Source of the DNA: Aptenodytes patagonicus
Lineage: Eukaryota; Chordata; Aves; Sphenisciformes; Spheniscidae
DNA length: 64,000 bases
NCBI RefSeq assembly: GCF_965638725.1
Contig: NC_134963.1
Span: forward strand, 8,067,501 to 8,131,500
Direction of reading: 5' to 3'
The first letter of the stretch is position 1, and every line of letters begins with the position of its first letter. A program made the translations under genes and the position numbers. Below are positions 1 through 20,121 of this stretch, piece after piece. The notes under the pieces are model-generated. The model did not search any database. It was not told the origin of the DNA and worked only from the letters and a program-made list of their open reading frames with translations.

Positions 1-130
1 TCCTTGGGATGCAGTGCTGCTTCCAGCGCTGGGTGTGAGCTGGCTGCAGTGGGGATGCTCCCGCAAAACCCCGTGGAGCCGGGGGTATGCCTGGGGACAC
101 GCTAAGCCCCCCCCATCTCCCTCTCCCCAG
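1..130 (+). other. WSCD2: 3' end of a WSCD2 intron (partial)
   Basis: This is the tail of an intron that begins before the window. It ends in a C/T-rich tract and a CAG acceptor at 128-130. No coding similarity is seen here. Confidence 0.8.
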
Positions 131-9508
<9,378 letters not shown>

Positions 9509-11005
9509 TGGTGACGGTGGCAGGGGGACCTGACCCTGCGTGGCGAGGAAAGGCTCGGTCTCCCCGGCCTCTGCCTACTTCCACCCAGTGGGTGGCTTTT
9601 CTTTTAATTCTCCATCTGCTGCTATTAGCTGTTAATCAACTCCCTGCACGAGCAACGAACAGTCCCCAGCCATCGCTGAGCTTGCTTGGCTGACGCCGAC
9701 GCGGACCCGGGCATGGCGGCACCGCCGAGGGGATGCACGATGCCTTCCCCGCCGCAGGGTTCCTGCTCCGTCCCGCGCCTGTTTCAGCTGCTGCACCCCT
9801 CCTTGGCAGTGCAGCGGGTTATTTGTGCCATCCCTCCGGGCTGGCTGTCGGGGATACTGCGTTGCTCATGCCGTGCCTGATGCACCCCCCGGTGCCGGCA
9901 CGCTGCCACGGTGCCACAGGAGCTGAGCTCCCCTGGGGTGGGTATCCCCAAACGCCCCTCGCTCCTTGGCCATCCCTGGAAGGCTGCTGCCCGTCCCTGG
10001 ATGGAGTCCACTGGCCTTCCCAAAGGAGAAGAGCCAGGGGGGGTTGGCACCGCGTGGGCAATGCTCCCGTGGATCCTGGTTAGAGGTTATGGAGAGCGGG
10101 AGGGCTGCGCCAGGGAGAGCGGTGCGACCAAACAAGGTGGCCGTGTCCCCCCTGCGCACCCTCCCTTGGCTCCGCAGGGACCCTCCTTGAGCGTGGGGAC
10201 AGGGGGGTCCCTGGGGCAAGGCTGGCATCCCCAGCCACAGCACCGGGCAACGTTGCTGCTCCATCCATGTGGTCACTGCTCCAGCCCCGGTGCCCCGGGG
10301 GGGCCCATGACCCCCACCCATGGGCTGCAGGTGGGAGCCACCCCGACGTGTGTGGGTGATGCTCGAGAGGGGGACATTGACCCTGGACAGAAGAGCTTGC
10401 AGGACCCACAAGCACATCCGTGCCTCATTTTGAAAGCTCACGTGCCAGAAGAGCCCCCCAGAAGCAGTTTTGGGGGCTGTGAGCAGGAGCCATGCTGCAG
10501 CCCAGCTGCATCGAGCCCGCACGGCAGCGGGGAGCAAAACCTGGGGCTGAGCTTTTTGCTGCCCGCGTCCCCACTGCAGGAGCCCGCCCTGCCCACACCC
10601 TCGCCCGCTGCCTGCCGATGAGCAAGTGAAACCAAAGGATCTCCGTGCGCATCGGGAAGATGCCGTTCGCCAGGCTGGCTTTGTGCAGAGCTGCATGCGG
10701 TCCCCGGCTGTCCCCCACCCCGCGCCGCCCTCCCAGCCCGTCCCCAGCCTGGCTTTGCTGCAAATGAGCTCCCCCCCCCTTCCAACCTGCAACTCCCCTT
10801 TGGATGTAGGTGCAAAAGCCATATATTGTACGCAGCCTTTTCTAGAGTTAGGTATTTAACGATTGGCTTTTAACTCTTGATCTTGATAGAAATACATGCA
10901 CAGGTCAAAATCTAGAGACACCGCTCAATCTATATTCAAAGAGAGAAAAGAAAACTCCACGGAGAAAAAAGGAGAATTTAAATAAAATATATTTTTCTAA
11001 CGTGC
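9509..11005 (+). other. WSCD2: Probable WSCD2 3' UTR
   Basis: Sequence from the stop codon to just past the first AATAAA (10981). It is GC-rich apart from 9600-9660 and the last 150 bases. The long minus-strand open frame here (9866-10822) is a composition effect. The UTR end is inferred from the poly(A) signal only. Confidence 0.5.
10981..10986 (+). terminator. WSCD2: Candidate WSCD2 polyadenylation signal
   Basis: AATAAA is the first canonical hexamer downstream of the stop codon. It is followed about 20 bases later by GTGCGTGCG, a GU-rich element of the kind expected after a cleavage site. Confidence 0.55.
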
Positions 11006-12371
11006 GTGCGGAGCGGACATGGGCAGCAATGCCAGAGCTGGGGGCTCCCGGTCCCCGTTTCTTTGCACGCAGAGTCTCTGCAGGGCTGCTGGGAGCCAGA
11101 GGTGGGCAAATGTATTTATAGGGAGCAGCTTCCCTGTTTTTAATTCTTCCCTTGACAAATGGCTGGAGGTTTTCCAGGAGAGTGAGTGAGCCCCATCCCG
11201 GCAGCGGGAATCGAGCTGACCCCATGCTCCTTCGCTTGCGGTGGCCCCGGGGCTGCCTACCTCGGTCAGAACAAATCCTCAGGTCAATCCAGCTATTAAA
11301 GGAGAGATTTTGTTGCTATTCTGCCTTCCCGTGTGTTTGTGGGGCCGCCCGAGCACCCCGGCATCCCCCACCCATCCCAGACCAGGGGCTGGATGTCCCC
11401 TGGGACGTGCGAGTGACTGGCGGACGGCTCCTCTCCCCCCGCCTTTAATCACATTAGTGTTATTCCTGCATCTAAACCACTGACAACGCAACCAAAGTGG
11501 CTCTTTCTTGGGAGTTTTATTACCTTTATAGTGTCCTTAAACACAGGTTTATTCGGGTGCATGGTGGTAGCGGGGAGATTTACTGCGGGCTTTATTCCCG
11601 TTGCCTCCTGTCCTTCCTTGGCTCTGGAGCAAGAGCAGGCTCGGTGCAATTTATTCCTTTTCTCTTGGCCAGTTGCCCTCGTATCTGGAGCTGGTGAAAA
11701 TGCCTTTTTTTTATAGCATTGGGTTTGCAGTGATCGACACGCACGCCGGGCATGACTTGTTCTGACAGGCATCGTCTGCGGAAGGGACAGCATTCCCTTC
11801 CGCCCCTCGGAAGTAATGAAACCCAAAAAACCAATTAATCTCCGAGATAAAACAATTAAGAGACAACATTGCGCGCAGCCACCGTGCTCTGGGTCCTGGG
11901 CTGCAGCTTGTAAGGCGGAAGGGGAGGCGTGGGGAGGGGGGCTGCCCCCAGCCTAGCGACCCCCAGCACGGGGATCCCCCCATCCGCACAGCCCGGGGGG
12001 CACCGCCGCCTCCACCAAACCCCTTCAGAGCCGATAGTGAAAGGACGAAGGAAGCTCCCTGAGCACCAGCGGTATCAGCTTACCTTTTATTTCCCCCCCC
12101 CCCGTGGCTTTAAGGCTCGCTGGAGCTTAATGCCTTTATTTCACCGCAATTGCTTTTTTTTTTTTTTTTGCAATGAAATGGAGCAATTGGAAGTCATTGC
12201 CTCCCCGTAAGTGTGTGCAGCACCTCTGGTTGCCCACGCACACACACGCACCCCTGGCTTACGGGGGTCCGTGCCCTCGCCTCGATCCTGGCTAACGCAG
12301 GAGCAGCGTTCACCGTCCTGCTGGCAGCTGCTCATCCCGCACGCGCAGCCGAGCTGCAAGCAGACTCTGAA

Positions 12372-12411
12372 GTTTTATGTTTTATTTTATTTTATTTTTA
12401 TTTATTTATTA
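12372..12411 (+). repeat. TTTTA/TTTA microsatellite
   Basis: Consecutive TTTTA units grade into TTTA units. Confidence 0.85.
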
Positions 12412-13189
12412 AATGCCAGTCTATTTTTTTTACCACATGGGACGGGCATGCAATAATAAAATTTATATTACCCCTGGAAAGAAAAGCCAACCATCGTTTC
12501 TGCATCATTTCCATGTGCAAAGCTCTTGACATGTAATAGCCGCCCGGCTCGGCTGCCTCCATAATGCCATTAGGCTGGCTCGTTGGAGAGCACCGAAATG
12601 TGCAGGCAGGGTAGGCAATGCTCAGCATTTTCACGATGATTTTTGAAAGCAGTGAATCTTTCTGCTTGACTCAGCCTCGGCGAGCCCTGAGCATCCCTGG
12701 GCGGGAGCAGCCGGCTCGCACGGCCCCGGTGTGGGGCTGGGGGCTGCCAGGGGGGTGACCCTGACCACCCTCCCCAGCTTCCTGCATTAAAAATCATCTT
12801 TTTTTCTGCAGTATCTCACCCCCGGGAGCGTTTTCCTGCCTCCCCGGTCCTGCGCTGGCGGAGGCTGCAGCATCCTCCCTCCCGGGCTGGTTACTCAGCT
12901 GTTGCCCTAGCAACGGCGTCTGCACCAAAACTCCCCGCATTTCCCCCAATTCCATGTGGGTTTTGTACTCAGCAGACCGGTCCCTGCGATGGAGGAGATG
13001 ATGCTGGAGGAGATGATGCCGAAGAGTGGCTCGGGCTGGAGCTCCCTTCCCCGGCCAAGGCAGCGGATGCCCCTTTGGGGTGAATTCAGGGGGTTCTGGG
13101 CAATGACCCCAGCGATGCAAATGATGCTGGGGGGCTCAGAGCAGGTCGAAGGGAAGGGGGTCCCTTCGTCCCAAATTAAATCACACACG

Positions 13190-13640
13190 AAGTTCATGCT
13201 GCTGTTTAAATGAGAGGGAAATAACCCACCTCAGCAGCATAATACAGAAGCTGCGACAGCACTTTCACAAAAGCTCTATAATGTAGGGGAGATGCGAGTT
13301 ATAAATCTGAGCAGCAGTAATATTCACCCCTGACAAGAGAAGCATGTTTATTTATTGGTTTTACTATTTTCCGTAAAATTTACAGCTGACAATCTGCCTG
13401 AATAATTTAAACATGGCTCCAACCTGCCTGGCATCGAGGAAAGGGAAAGGGTAACATGTTTGGGTTTTTTTTCTTAATTCCAATTCCAAATAAAGGGAGT
13501 GATTTATCAGAGAAGGAAAGCACAGCTTTATTTCAGGGCCGTGACAGCTAATTGAAAAAGAACAGTCATTAAGGATGGTAATGTGTTCCACAGAAATGAT
13601 TTTGGTATATTCTGGAGTAATTTCCCAACCACTCGTGTGA
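13190..13640. promoter_or_regulatory. Candidate conserved noncoding element (AT-rich island)
   Basis: About 450 bases of balanced to AT-rich, non-repetitive sequence in a GC-rich setting, with TAATTT/TAATTC cores and GCTAATTG near 13548. Non-repetitive complexity and abrupt composition edges suggest a constrained element, but this is inference; no alignment was possible. Confidence 0.3.
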
Positions 13641-13910
13641 AATGAGACCCAGCCCCAAGTTTTGGGGCCCTGCGAGCGGTGGGTAATTACGGGGATGCAG
13701 CAGCAGGGAGGGGGCATGGAGAGGCACGAGGCGGGTTTGGCACACCGAGAGGATGCACCGGGTGAGGACCGGTCCTGCCATGGGCTCCCAGCGTGCTGTG
13801 GTACCGTCACCGGGGGTCCAGGGTGCTGAGCCCTGCAGCATGTGGGGCACGTGGGACCCCGATGGGCTCGTGGGGTAGGGAGAGGTGGGATGGCTGCGGC
13901 TGGGGAACAG

Positions 13911-14092
13911 GGTCCTGGGGTTGTGGATTGGGGTCCTGGGCTGGGGGTCCTGGGCTGGGGGTTGGGATCTCAGGGCTGGGCATGGGGGGTTCTGGGCTGG
14001 GGGTCGGGCACCTAGGGATGGGGATGGGGTCCTGGGCTGGGGGCTGGAGTCTGAGGGCTGGGCATGGGTGTCTTGGGCTGGGGATCAGTGTC
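13911..14092 (+). repeat. G-rich minisatellite with higher-order repeat
   Basis: Many CTGGGCTGGGGGT-type units. A longer unit beginning AGGGCTGGGCATGGG recurs about 80 bases apart (near 13972 and 14054). The G tracts make stable G-quadruplexes likely on the plus strand. Confidence 0.85.
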
Positions 14093-16944
14093 CCAGCTCC
14101 CAAACCTGGTGCTCTTCTTTCCCAGCCATCCCTGACCTACCCTAGAATCATGATCCCCACGACAGCCTTAATTGCAGGTCTCATGGAGGGGGTGGTGACT
14201 CTGGATCCCATTCACCCCTCGACTCTTAGGTACTAAACCCAGGTGCAACCCCCGTCCCACGTTACCGATTTCACCGATTCCTGCCCCCAAAGGGGCTGCA
14301 GACCCCGGCTGGGTGGCTGCCACTGCACTGGCACAGAGCAGGGCTGGCCGTGCCACCCGGCCCTGGAGCTGCAGCTCCCACCGAGCCCCTTCCTCGGATG
14401 CTAATTACAGTTTTTGCACATCACCTTCAAGTTGGCCGCGGTGTCATTAGCCCCCCGCCAGCATTAATCAAGAGGATGGTGTTAATCCATAGCTAAGGAC
14501 GTCTCCCAGCTGAGCAGCGAGTCTATCAGTCCCTGCAGGAGCGGGGTGGACCGGGGTCAGCAGGACGCTTCCAAGGACCCACAATTTAATATATTGGACC
14601 TTCCCGTCACCGTAGGGGACTGCAGCCTGGCACAGCAGGGTAAGCTTCCCTCCCCTAAATAAACAAAATCTCTGGCACTGCAAAAAAACCCAGGAGAACT
14701 GAAAGGATGCATCTTTGCCCATCCCATGAGATGCCGGGGCTGTGGCAGCGACTCCTGCAGCATTTAGGCAGTATCGGAGGAATTGGGGCAATACTGAGCT
14801 GCATTTCTTTGCCACTCTGCCAAAAGGGAAAGAAAAATCTGGCTGAAGAGGCTTGTGCACGCTGAGAGGTTCTGCTGCTGAAGTTTTATGATGACTGTTT
14901 CTGCCCTGTTTCTGTTTTGTATATATGCATTTTTAATGCTCTCTGTTTGATCTGTTTACTGCCTGCCTTGACGGGTGACATGGGAACAGAAATCACTGAT
15001 ATTCCCCGTGGAGGTTTGCTCAATGCCTGGCTGGTTACAGGGTCCAGCGGGCGAAACTCAGGGGATTTTCCCCATCTCTTCCCCATCCTCATCCCAAACC
15101 CTGCTGGGATGGGGGGAACCAGCAGCGGGAGGGGATGGAGCAGCAATGCGCTGCTTGTCCCGGGGTGTCTGGATGGATGTTGGGGTGGGGGGGCAGAGCA
15201 CTGGGAGCCTGCTGGGGTGAAGCCGACCCCCTCTCCGCTGCCCTGTCCCCCCAAACAGCCTCAGGGACAGGGTGGGTCTGCGGGGGGCTCGTGGGGTGCA
15301 GGAGACGATGGGGGAACCAGCCTCCGCCGGGAGAGGTGCAGGCAGCTTCCAGGCAGAGACCCATCTTAGCGCTGGCATTAATAATTCCTCTTTCAAATCA
15401 GTATAACAGAGACTTTGCCAGATCTTACCCGACAGAGAACACGCCGGGCTGACATGAACCCAGGAGGAGAGGCTGGCAGCAGCTCGGTGCACAGATTAAC
15501 AAAGTAGGCAGGGGGGGAACGGACACCGGCCCCCACTGCCAGGCTCAGTGCCGCATGCGGGCACAGGGGAAATGATGCTCTTTCAGCTGCTTTTTTTTGC
15601 ACAGGTACATTTTTTTCCCCGAAAGAGCCATTTGGCCTCTTCAGGGACAAATTAAAGGGGGAAACCCACAGAGAGCATCTTTGGAAGATCTCCCATACAA
15701 GAGGCTCGGAGCACCACGCTCCCATCTCAGTCGCTGGCTCCTGGCCATAAAGCCCCAGCCCCGCATCCCCATGCCCCTCTGCTCCCGGCTGCTTTCCTGC
15801 AAACCCAAATTCAACACCGGGGATCAGGAATACACACTAGGAAGCGACTGCGTACTGAAAAGCCCTGGGATCCTTCCTGCTCCACATGACGAGCCTGAGC
15901 ACGTAGGGGGGGTATTTGTATGTAAAACAGGTTTTTTATTAAAGAGGCAAACAGCTACAAAGACGAACTCAAATATTAGGTTTCCCAAGCTGTCATTATA
16001 ATGATGGTTTAACCCAAGGTTATATACCAAGTCGTCACTTTTTTTTAGAAAGCTCTTTGCAGTAATAATAGATGGGCTTGCAAAATCCAGCCACAAAAAT
16101 TAGTGAGGAGCATCCCCACTCCAGCACGGCCTGGGAGCATCACAGAACCAGACCAGGGGGCAATGGTATGGCACTGGGTCCTCAAGGGACATGGGCTGCC
16201 CAGTTCCCCCCATCCCACACTGCCCCCAAACCCGTCCCATGGCAGGGAAAGGCGAGCCCAGATGCGCCGGCTGTTCCTGCCCCAGCTCTTCAGTGGCCCC
16301 AAACCCTGAGCCCAAAAAGCATCAGTGGCTGCTGGCTCTGGGGTGCACCCCGTCGCCCCTGTCCTCCAAACGTCCCTCCTGGGCTCCTGCTCTGCCTCTG
16401 CTGCTAGTTCTGCATGTCCCCCTTGCCTCCCTGAGCGGCCGTCTGTCCATCTGCGCTGTCCATCCCATCTGTCCTGTCCGACTGCTAATAGGAACGCTGT
16501 GACCTTTCAGCAGGTAATTAAACACTGTGTAACATGAGCGAGGGGAGCCTCCTCCCACCACCAAAGCCTTCCTCCCCTGCAGCCTCCTCGATCACAGCAT
16601 CTTCCAAGGCTATGGACCGTGCACAGGTTTTGTGGGAAAAAACATGCGGATGGTCCCCGCAGGCGGCTCGGCACTGGGAGCAGCCCCAGGCTCGGCCATG
16701 GCACACGGTGCGGCCCAGGTATGGGGCACTGCTCCCCGGGGAAGCAGCCGGTGCTGCTCAGCCTGCTGGTTCCCAGCCCCCAGGAGATGCGGAGACACCT
16801 GTGGCTGGGTGCTGGGTGCCCTGTAGCCACCCCGTGTTATTGAGAGCAGCACCCAACAGGTGGCAGTCACCAGTCTGCCATTAATTTCCCTTATAATCCC
16901 CATCCCCCCACTGCGTTCCCCTTCTGGGCCCAGGCTGGACACCC

Positions 16945-16950
16945 TTTATT
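16945..16950 (-). terminator. CMKLR1: Candidate CMKLR1 polyadenylation signal
   Basis: TTTATT on the plus strand gives AATAAA on the minus strand. I found no AATAAA or ATTAAA nearer the stop codon on that strand. GGGTGTCC follows within about 12 bases. A noncanonical signal closer to the stop is possible. Confidence 0.35.
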
Positions 16951-18599
16951 TTCAGGATAAATCCCCCACCCCTCTGCACCCCACTTTTAGCAGACCGGAT
17001 CTGCAGCATCCCCCGCAACACTGGTGAGGACGGGCACCTCCCTGCCCCGGTGTGAGGGACAAACATGCCCCAGCACACACCATCCAGCAGCACCAAAACT
17101 GCAGCCAAAAGCACCGGATCCGTTGGCATCCCTGTCCCAGGGGCAATGCAGGCAGCGCCAGGGGCTGGCAGCGCTGGGCAGGGATGCTGCAGGCAGCACC
17201 GCGTCCCTCTACCCCCATGCAATGGGAGAGGAGCGCGCCGACAGCTTCATGGGGTGCAGGGGCTCCCCTCTCTCCCCATCATGCCGACACTAACGAGATT
17301 ATGCAGATCAAGGTAGATCAGCGAGGCAGTGCCGGGGGCGGAGGGGACGCCCGATAATCTGTCTGAAATCCAGCTCCCGCCACAGCGTCCGCTATTATCC
17401 GCGGCGTTCCCGCAGCTCGGCGCTGCAGCTCAATTACTGGGGCTTTGTGATTCGGTTTATATCTGTGTCTGGCATGATCTGCTGCTGACGGGAGCCTGTA
17501 AATAGCTCCGTGCATTTTCCTGGAAGCTGCCTCTTCACTTTTTTTCCCTTTTTTTTAAAAAAAACCCTATAAATAAATATCTCAGCCTTTGCAGGCACCT
17601 GTGAGCAGACTCTCAATTGCCAGTGTGCAAGCCTCTGCACAAAGCTCCCCTGGGGGAGTTGGACCCCCAGGGACCCCCCTGAAATGTCCCTGGTACCACT
17701 GGGTACTGCCCGAACCCAGCTCCAGGGATCAGCTCTGCTCTGGTAGCCGGCGCAGGTGGAGGACTCGGTCGTTCCTCGCTTTCCTGGGAGTGAGAGGCTG
17801 TGGGTGACACAGAGGAAACCAACACATAAATAAGCATGACACCAGTGTCACAGCCAAGAAGCTCAAATGGTGACGAATCTCCCAAATTAACTGTGCATGA
17901 AATTGGATAGAGACAGTGGCTCGGCCCATCCTTCACCGCAGAGATTTGTGTGTGGTGGCAGAGTCTCCCACCAGCGATGGGCAGGTTACTTGCTGCCTCC
18001 TGGTCAGGAAGAGACAAAATCTTCCCATAGGACTGACTGATCACACCAGGGAGCAGCCGTCAATGGAGCCAGTCGCCGGGTCCACCTGGATCCAGGAGGG
18101 GACAGCAGGTCCCGTCCCCCCCCCAGGACCGCACTCCCCAGCCCATGGACCTGCTCCCCGGTGCCACCCGGGCACTTTGCAAGGACCTGCTGGGACTCAT
18201 GGCCCCAAGCATCAAACCGCTCTGCAAAACGTACCATGTGAAACGTACCCATCAAAGTGAGGTTTGTTCAAAAGACACTTCAAATGAATCTTTCCCTCTT
18301 TTTTCTCCCAGTTTTCCATGCCGGTGACCCTGTGCACGAGCCCAATCCCCCACCCTGGTAGGTGGCCCTGGGTCTGGATCACTTAGAAGGCATGTGAGAT
18401 TTCCCGGTTCATCAAGGTTGGGATGTTCAAACCCCTCTTATGAAGACACTTCTCAGGGCCTCTCTGGGTACAAAGTGCTCACAACACAGTTAAAAACGTA
18501 TTGCGCTAGTACCAATATACTTTAGGACTTTAACATGAGTTGCTATATGCATACATAGGCCATAGGAAGAGCGTCACCAGTTTTGCCGTAGCAGGTATC

Positions 18600-18621
18600 A
18601 TCCGTGGCAGGTGCCACGGAT
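18600..18621 (-). repeat. Perfect 10-bp hairpin in the putative CMKLR1 3' UTR
   Basis: Arms ATCCGTGGCA and TGCCACGGAT are separated by two bases. Directly after it ATCTTGGGAGCC occurs twice, 18 bases apart (18620-18649). If transcribed, the RNA would form a tight GC-rich stem-loop. Confidence 0.85.
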
Positions 18622-19030
18622 CTTGGGAGCCACCCATCTTGGGAGCCTGGCAGTGGCGGTGCCTTCCCAGACACATCCTCCGCCCAATCTCCCCATAACG
18701 ATGTCTCTGGCACGGCAGCAATGCCCTTTCTAGGTCAGGCAATGCATAGATTAGACAGGAATGCCCTGTGTTTTCTTAAATAGTTTCTGCAATCATTGCA
18801 ATCGCAAAGAAAGATTAAGGGCAGTTGTATCTTCTCCACGTGCGCAGAGCGGTGGTCTCCAATGCCTGCCAGCCCCCAGGCAGCAAGACAAGTCAAAGAA
18901 TACACTATAGGACAGCGTTGGACCATGCTCGTCCCTCGCCAAGGGCCACCGCAAGGGTGGCCACCATCATAGTGGTGGGCATGGGCAACACCGGAGGACT
19001 ATGGCCCTCCTGCAGATATCCAGGTTGAGT

Positions 19031-20116
19031 TTAGAGGACTGTCGTCTCCTTCTCGGTCATTGAAGACATCTTGGAGAAGCTCCTGTGAACGATGCTGGAG
19101 TGGCCTGTCTCCTCGCTGAGGGCGTTCACCAGCCTGGAGAGGATGGTGACCTTAAATTTCTTAAAGTCCTGGCCCATGAAGACGTAGAGGACAGGGTTCA
19201 TGCAGCTGTTGGAGGCAGCGAGTGCTGTGGTTATGGGGATGCTGATCTCAAACACGGAGCGTGGGATCATGTCGGGCTCTGTTTCCAGGAGGTTCAGCAG
19301 GTGGTAGGGACTCCAGCAAAGGAAGAAGGTGACTATAATGGTGACGATGATCTTGAAGGGCTTTTTGGACTTGGCAAGGCGGTTTCGACGCAAGTTGAAG
19401 ACGATGGCGATGTAGCAGAAAGTGATGATGGTTATGGGAAGGATGTACCCAGCGAGGAACCTGGTGATGTTCACCGTTCGGTGCCTCATTAGTGCCAGGG
19501 CTTGGTAAGACTTATTCCTGGAGAGGGAAAAGTTGCTAAAACAAATCACGGAGTTGCGGGCTTGTGCCGTGTCTCGGAAGACAAGAGACGGGCAGCTCAT
19601 AATGATGCCGACGGTCCAGATAATCAAGCAAACTAAATACGCTAGGTTGGTTGATCGATGGTTTTGAGACCAGACGGGAAAAACCACTGACACGTAGCGA
19701 TCAAAGCTGATGGTGGTGAGCAGAAGGACACTGGTGTACATGTTGAGGATGAGGAGGAAGGAGTTCAACTTGCACATGACTGTCCCAAAGATCCAGTTGT
19801 ACCGCATGGCCGTGTAAGCAATGTTTATGGGCAGGAAGATGTTGAAGAGGAAGTCGGCGACAGCCAGGTTGAGGAACCAGATGGCATTGACCGACTTCTT
19901 CATCTTTAGAGTTATGATTGCGATGACGAGGCCATTCCCCAGGACACCCAACACGCAGGATACGCTGTAGATGATGACGGAGAGGATCCTCGCAATGTCC
20001 TTCGGGTCATGGGACGGGTCTGTCCACACGCTGCCAATCTCCTCATAGGTGTAATCTGGGTAGTCACTGTAGTTATCAACATCATCCAAGTAATTGGACA
20101 AATTGGAAAGCGCCAT
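19031..20116 (-). CDS. CMKLR1: Chemerin-like receptor 1 (CMKLR1), complete coding exon
   Basis: 361 residues on one exon, ATG at 20116 and TAA at 19033-19031. This is a class A GPCR on the plasma membrane; in mammals CMKLR1 binds chemerin and couples to Gi to drive leukocyte chemotaxis. Seven hydrophobic helices are visible: GN at 60-61 (TM1), LAVAD 84-88 (TM2), DRY 139-141 (TM3), W167 and P176 (TM4), P227 (TM5), CWSP 267-270 (TM6), NPVLY 307-311 (TM7). C115 and C192 can form the TM3-ECL2 disulfide. NLS (5-7) and NYS (15-17) are N-terminal glycosylation sequons, with acidic flanks around Tyr 9, 16, 19, 22 and 24. Signature stretches WSQNHRS, SLVFRDTA, RLAKSKKPFKIIVTI, FMGQDFKKFKV and SRLVNALSE match CMKLR1. 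Human CMKLR1 is 373 residues; the bird-like copy has a shorter ECL2. The frame stays open for 79 codons upstream, but a splice acceptor sits 3 bases before this ATG, so the upstream part is intron. GPR1 (CMKLR2) is the main alternative and fits less well. Confidence 0.96.
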   Translation of the reverse strand: MALSNLSNYLDDVDNYSDYPDYTYEEIGSVWTDPSHDPKDIARILSVIIYSVSCVLGVLGNGLVIAIITLKMKKSVNAIWFLNLAVADFLFNIFLPINIAYTAMRYNWIFGTVMCKLNSFLLILNMYTSVLLLTTISFDRYVSVVFPVWSQNHRSTNLAYLVCLIIWTVGIIMSCPSLVFRDTAQARNSVICFSNFSLSRNKSYQALALMRHRTVNITRFLAGYILPITIITFCYIAIVFNLRRNRLAKSKKPFKIIVTIIVTFFLCWSPYHLLNLLETEPDMIPRSVFEISIPITTALAASNSCMNPVLYVFMGQDFKKFKVTILSRLVNALSEETGHSSIVHRSFSKMSSMTEKETTVL

Positions 20117-20121
20117 TATCT
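20117..20121 (-). other. CMKLR1: Splice acceptor of the CMKLR1 coding exon
   Basis: Read on the minus strand, TTTATTTACAG is followed by ATA and then the ATG, so only three bases of 5' UTR lie on this exon. The rest of the 5' UTR must come from one or more upstream exons at higher coordinates. Confidence 0.75.

Larger units (their letters stand above)
11006..16924. other. Intergenic DNA between convergent WSCD2 and CMKLR1
   Basis: No coding exon seen. AT-rich islands occur near 11440-11730, 11810-11880, 12090-12200, 12360-12480, 13190-13640, 14390-14480, 14880-15010 and 15930-16110; the last holds the perfect palindrome TCATTATAATGA at 15993-16004. Between them the DNA is GC-rich with composition-driven open frames. 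A G-rich minisatellite lies at 13911-14092. Confidence 0.65.
16925..19030 (-). other. CMKLR1: Possible CMKLR1 3' UTR
   Basis: From the CMKLR1 stop to the first AATAAA on the minus strand. It contains a T8A8 palindrome at 17549-17564, a perfect hairpin at 18600-18621 and a direct repeat beside it. The extent depends wholly on the candidate poly(A) signal. Confidence 0.35.

Noticed and set aside
9866..10822. 318-codon minus-strand open frame in the WSCD2 3' UTR
   Set aside because: GC-rich sequence with several overlapping open frames, low-complexity translation and no family resemblance.
19031..20116. Identity as GPR1 (CMKLR2) or another chemoattractant receptor
   Set aside because: WSQNHRS, SLVFRDTA and the C-terminal SRLVNALSE stretch, and WSCD2 synteny, favour CMKLR1.
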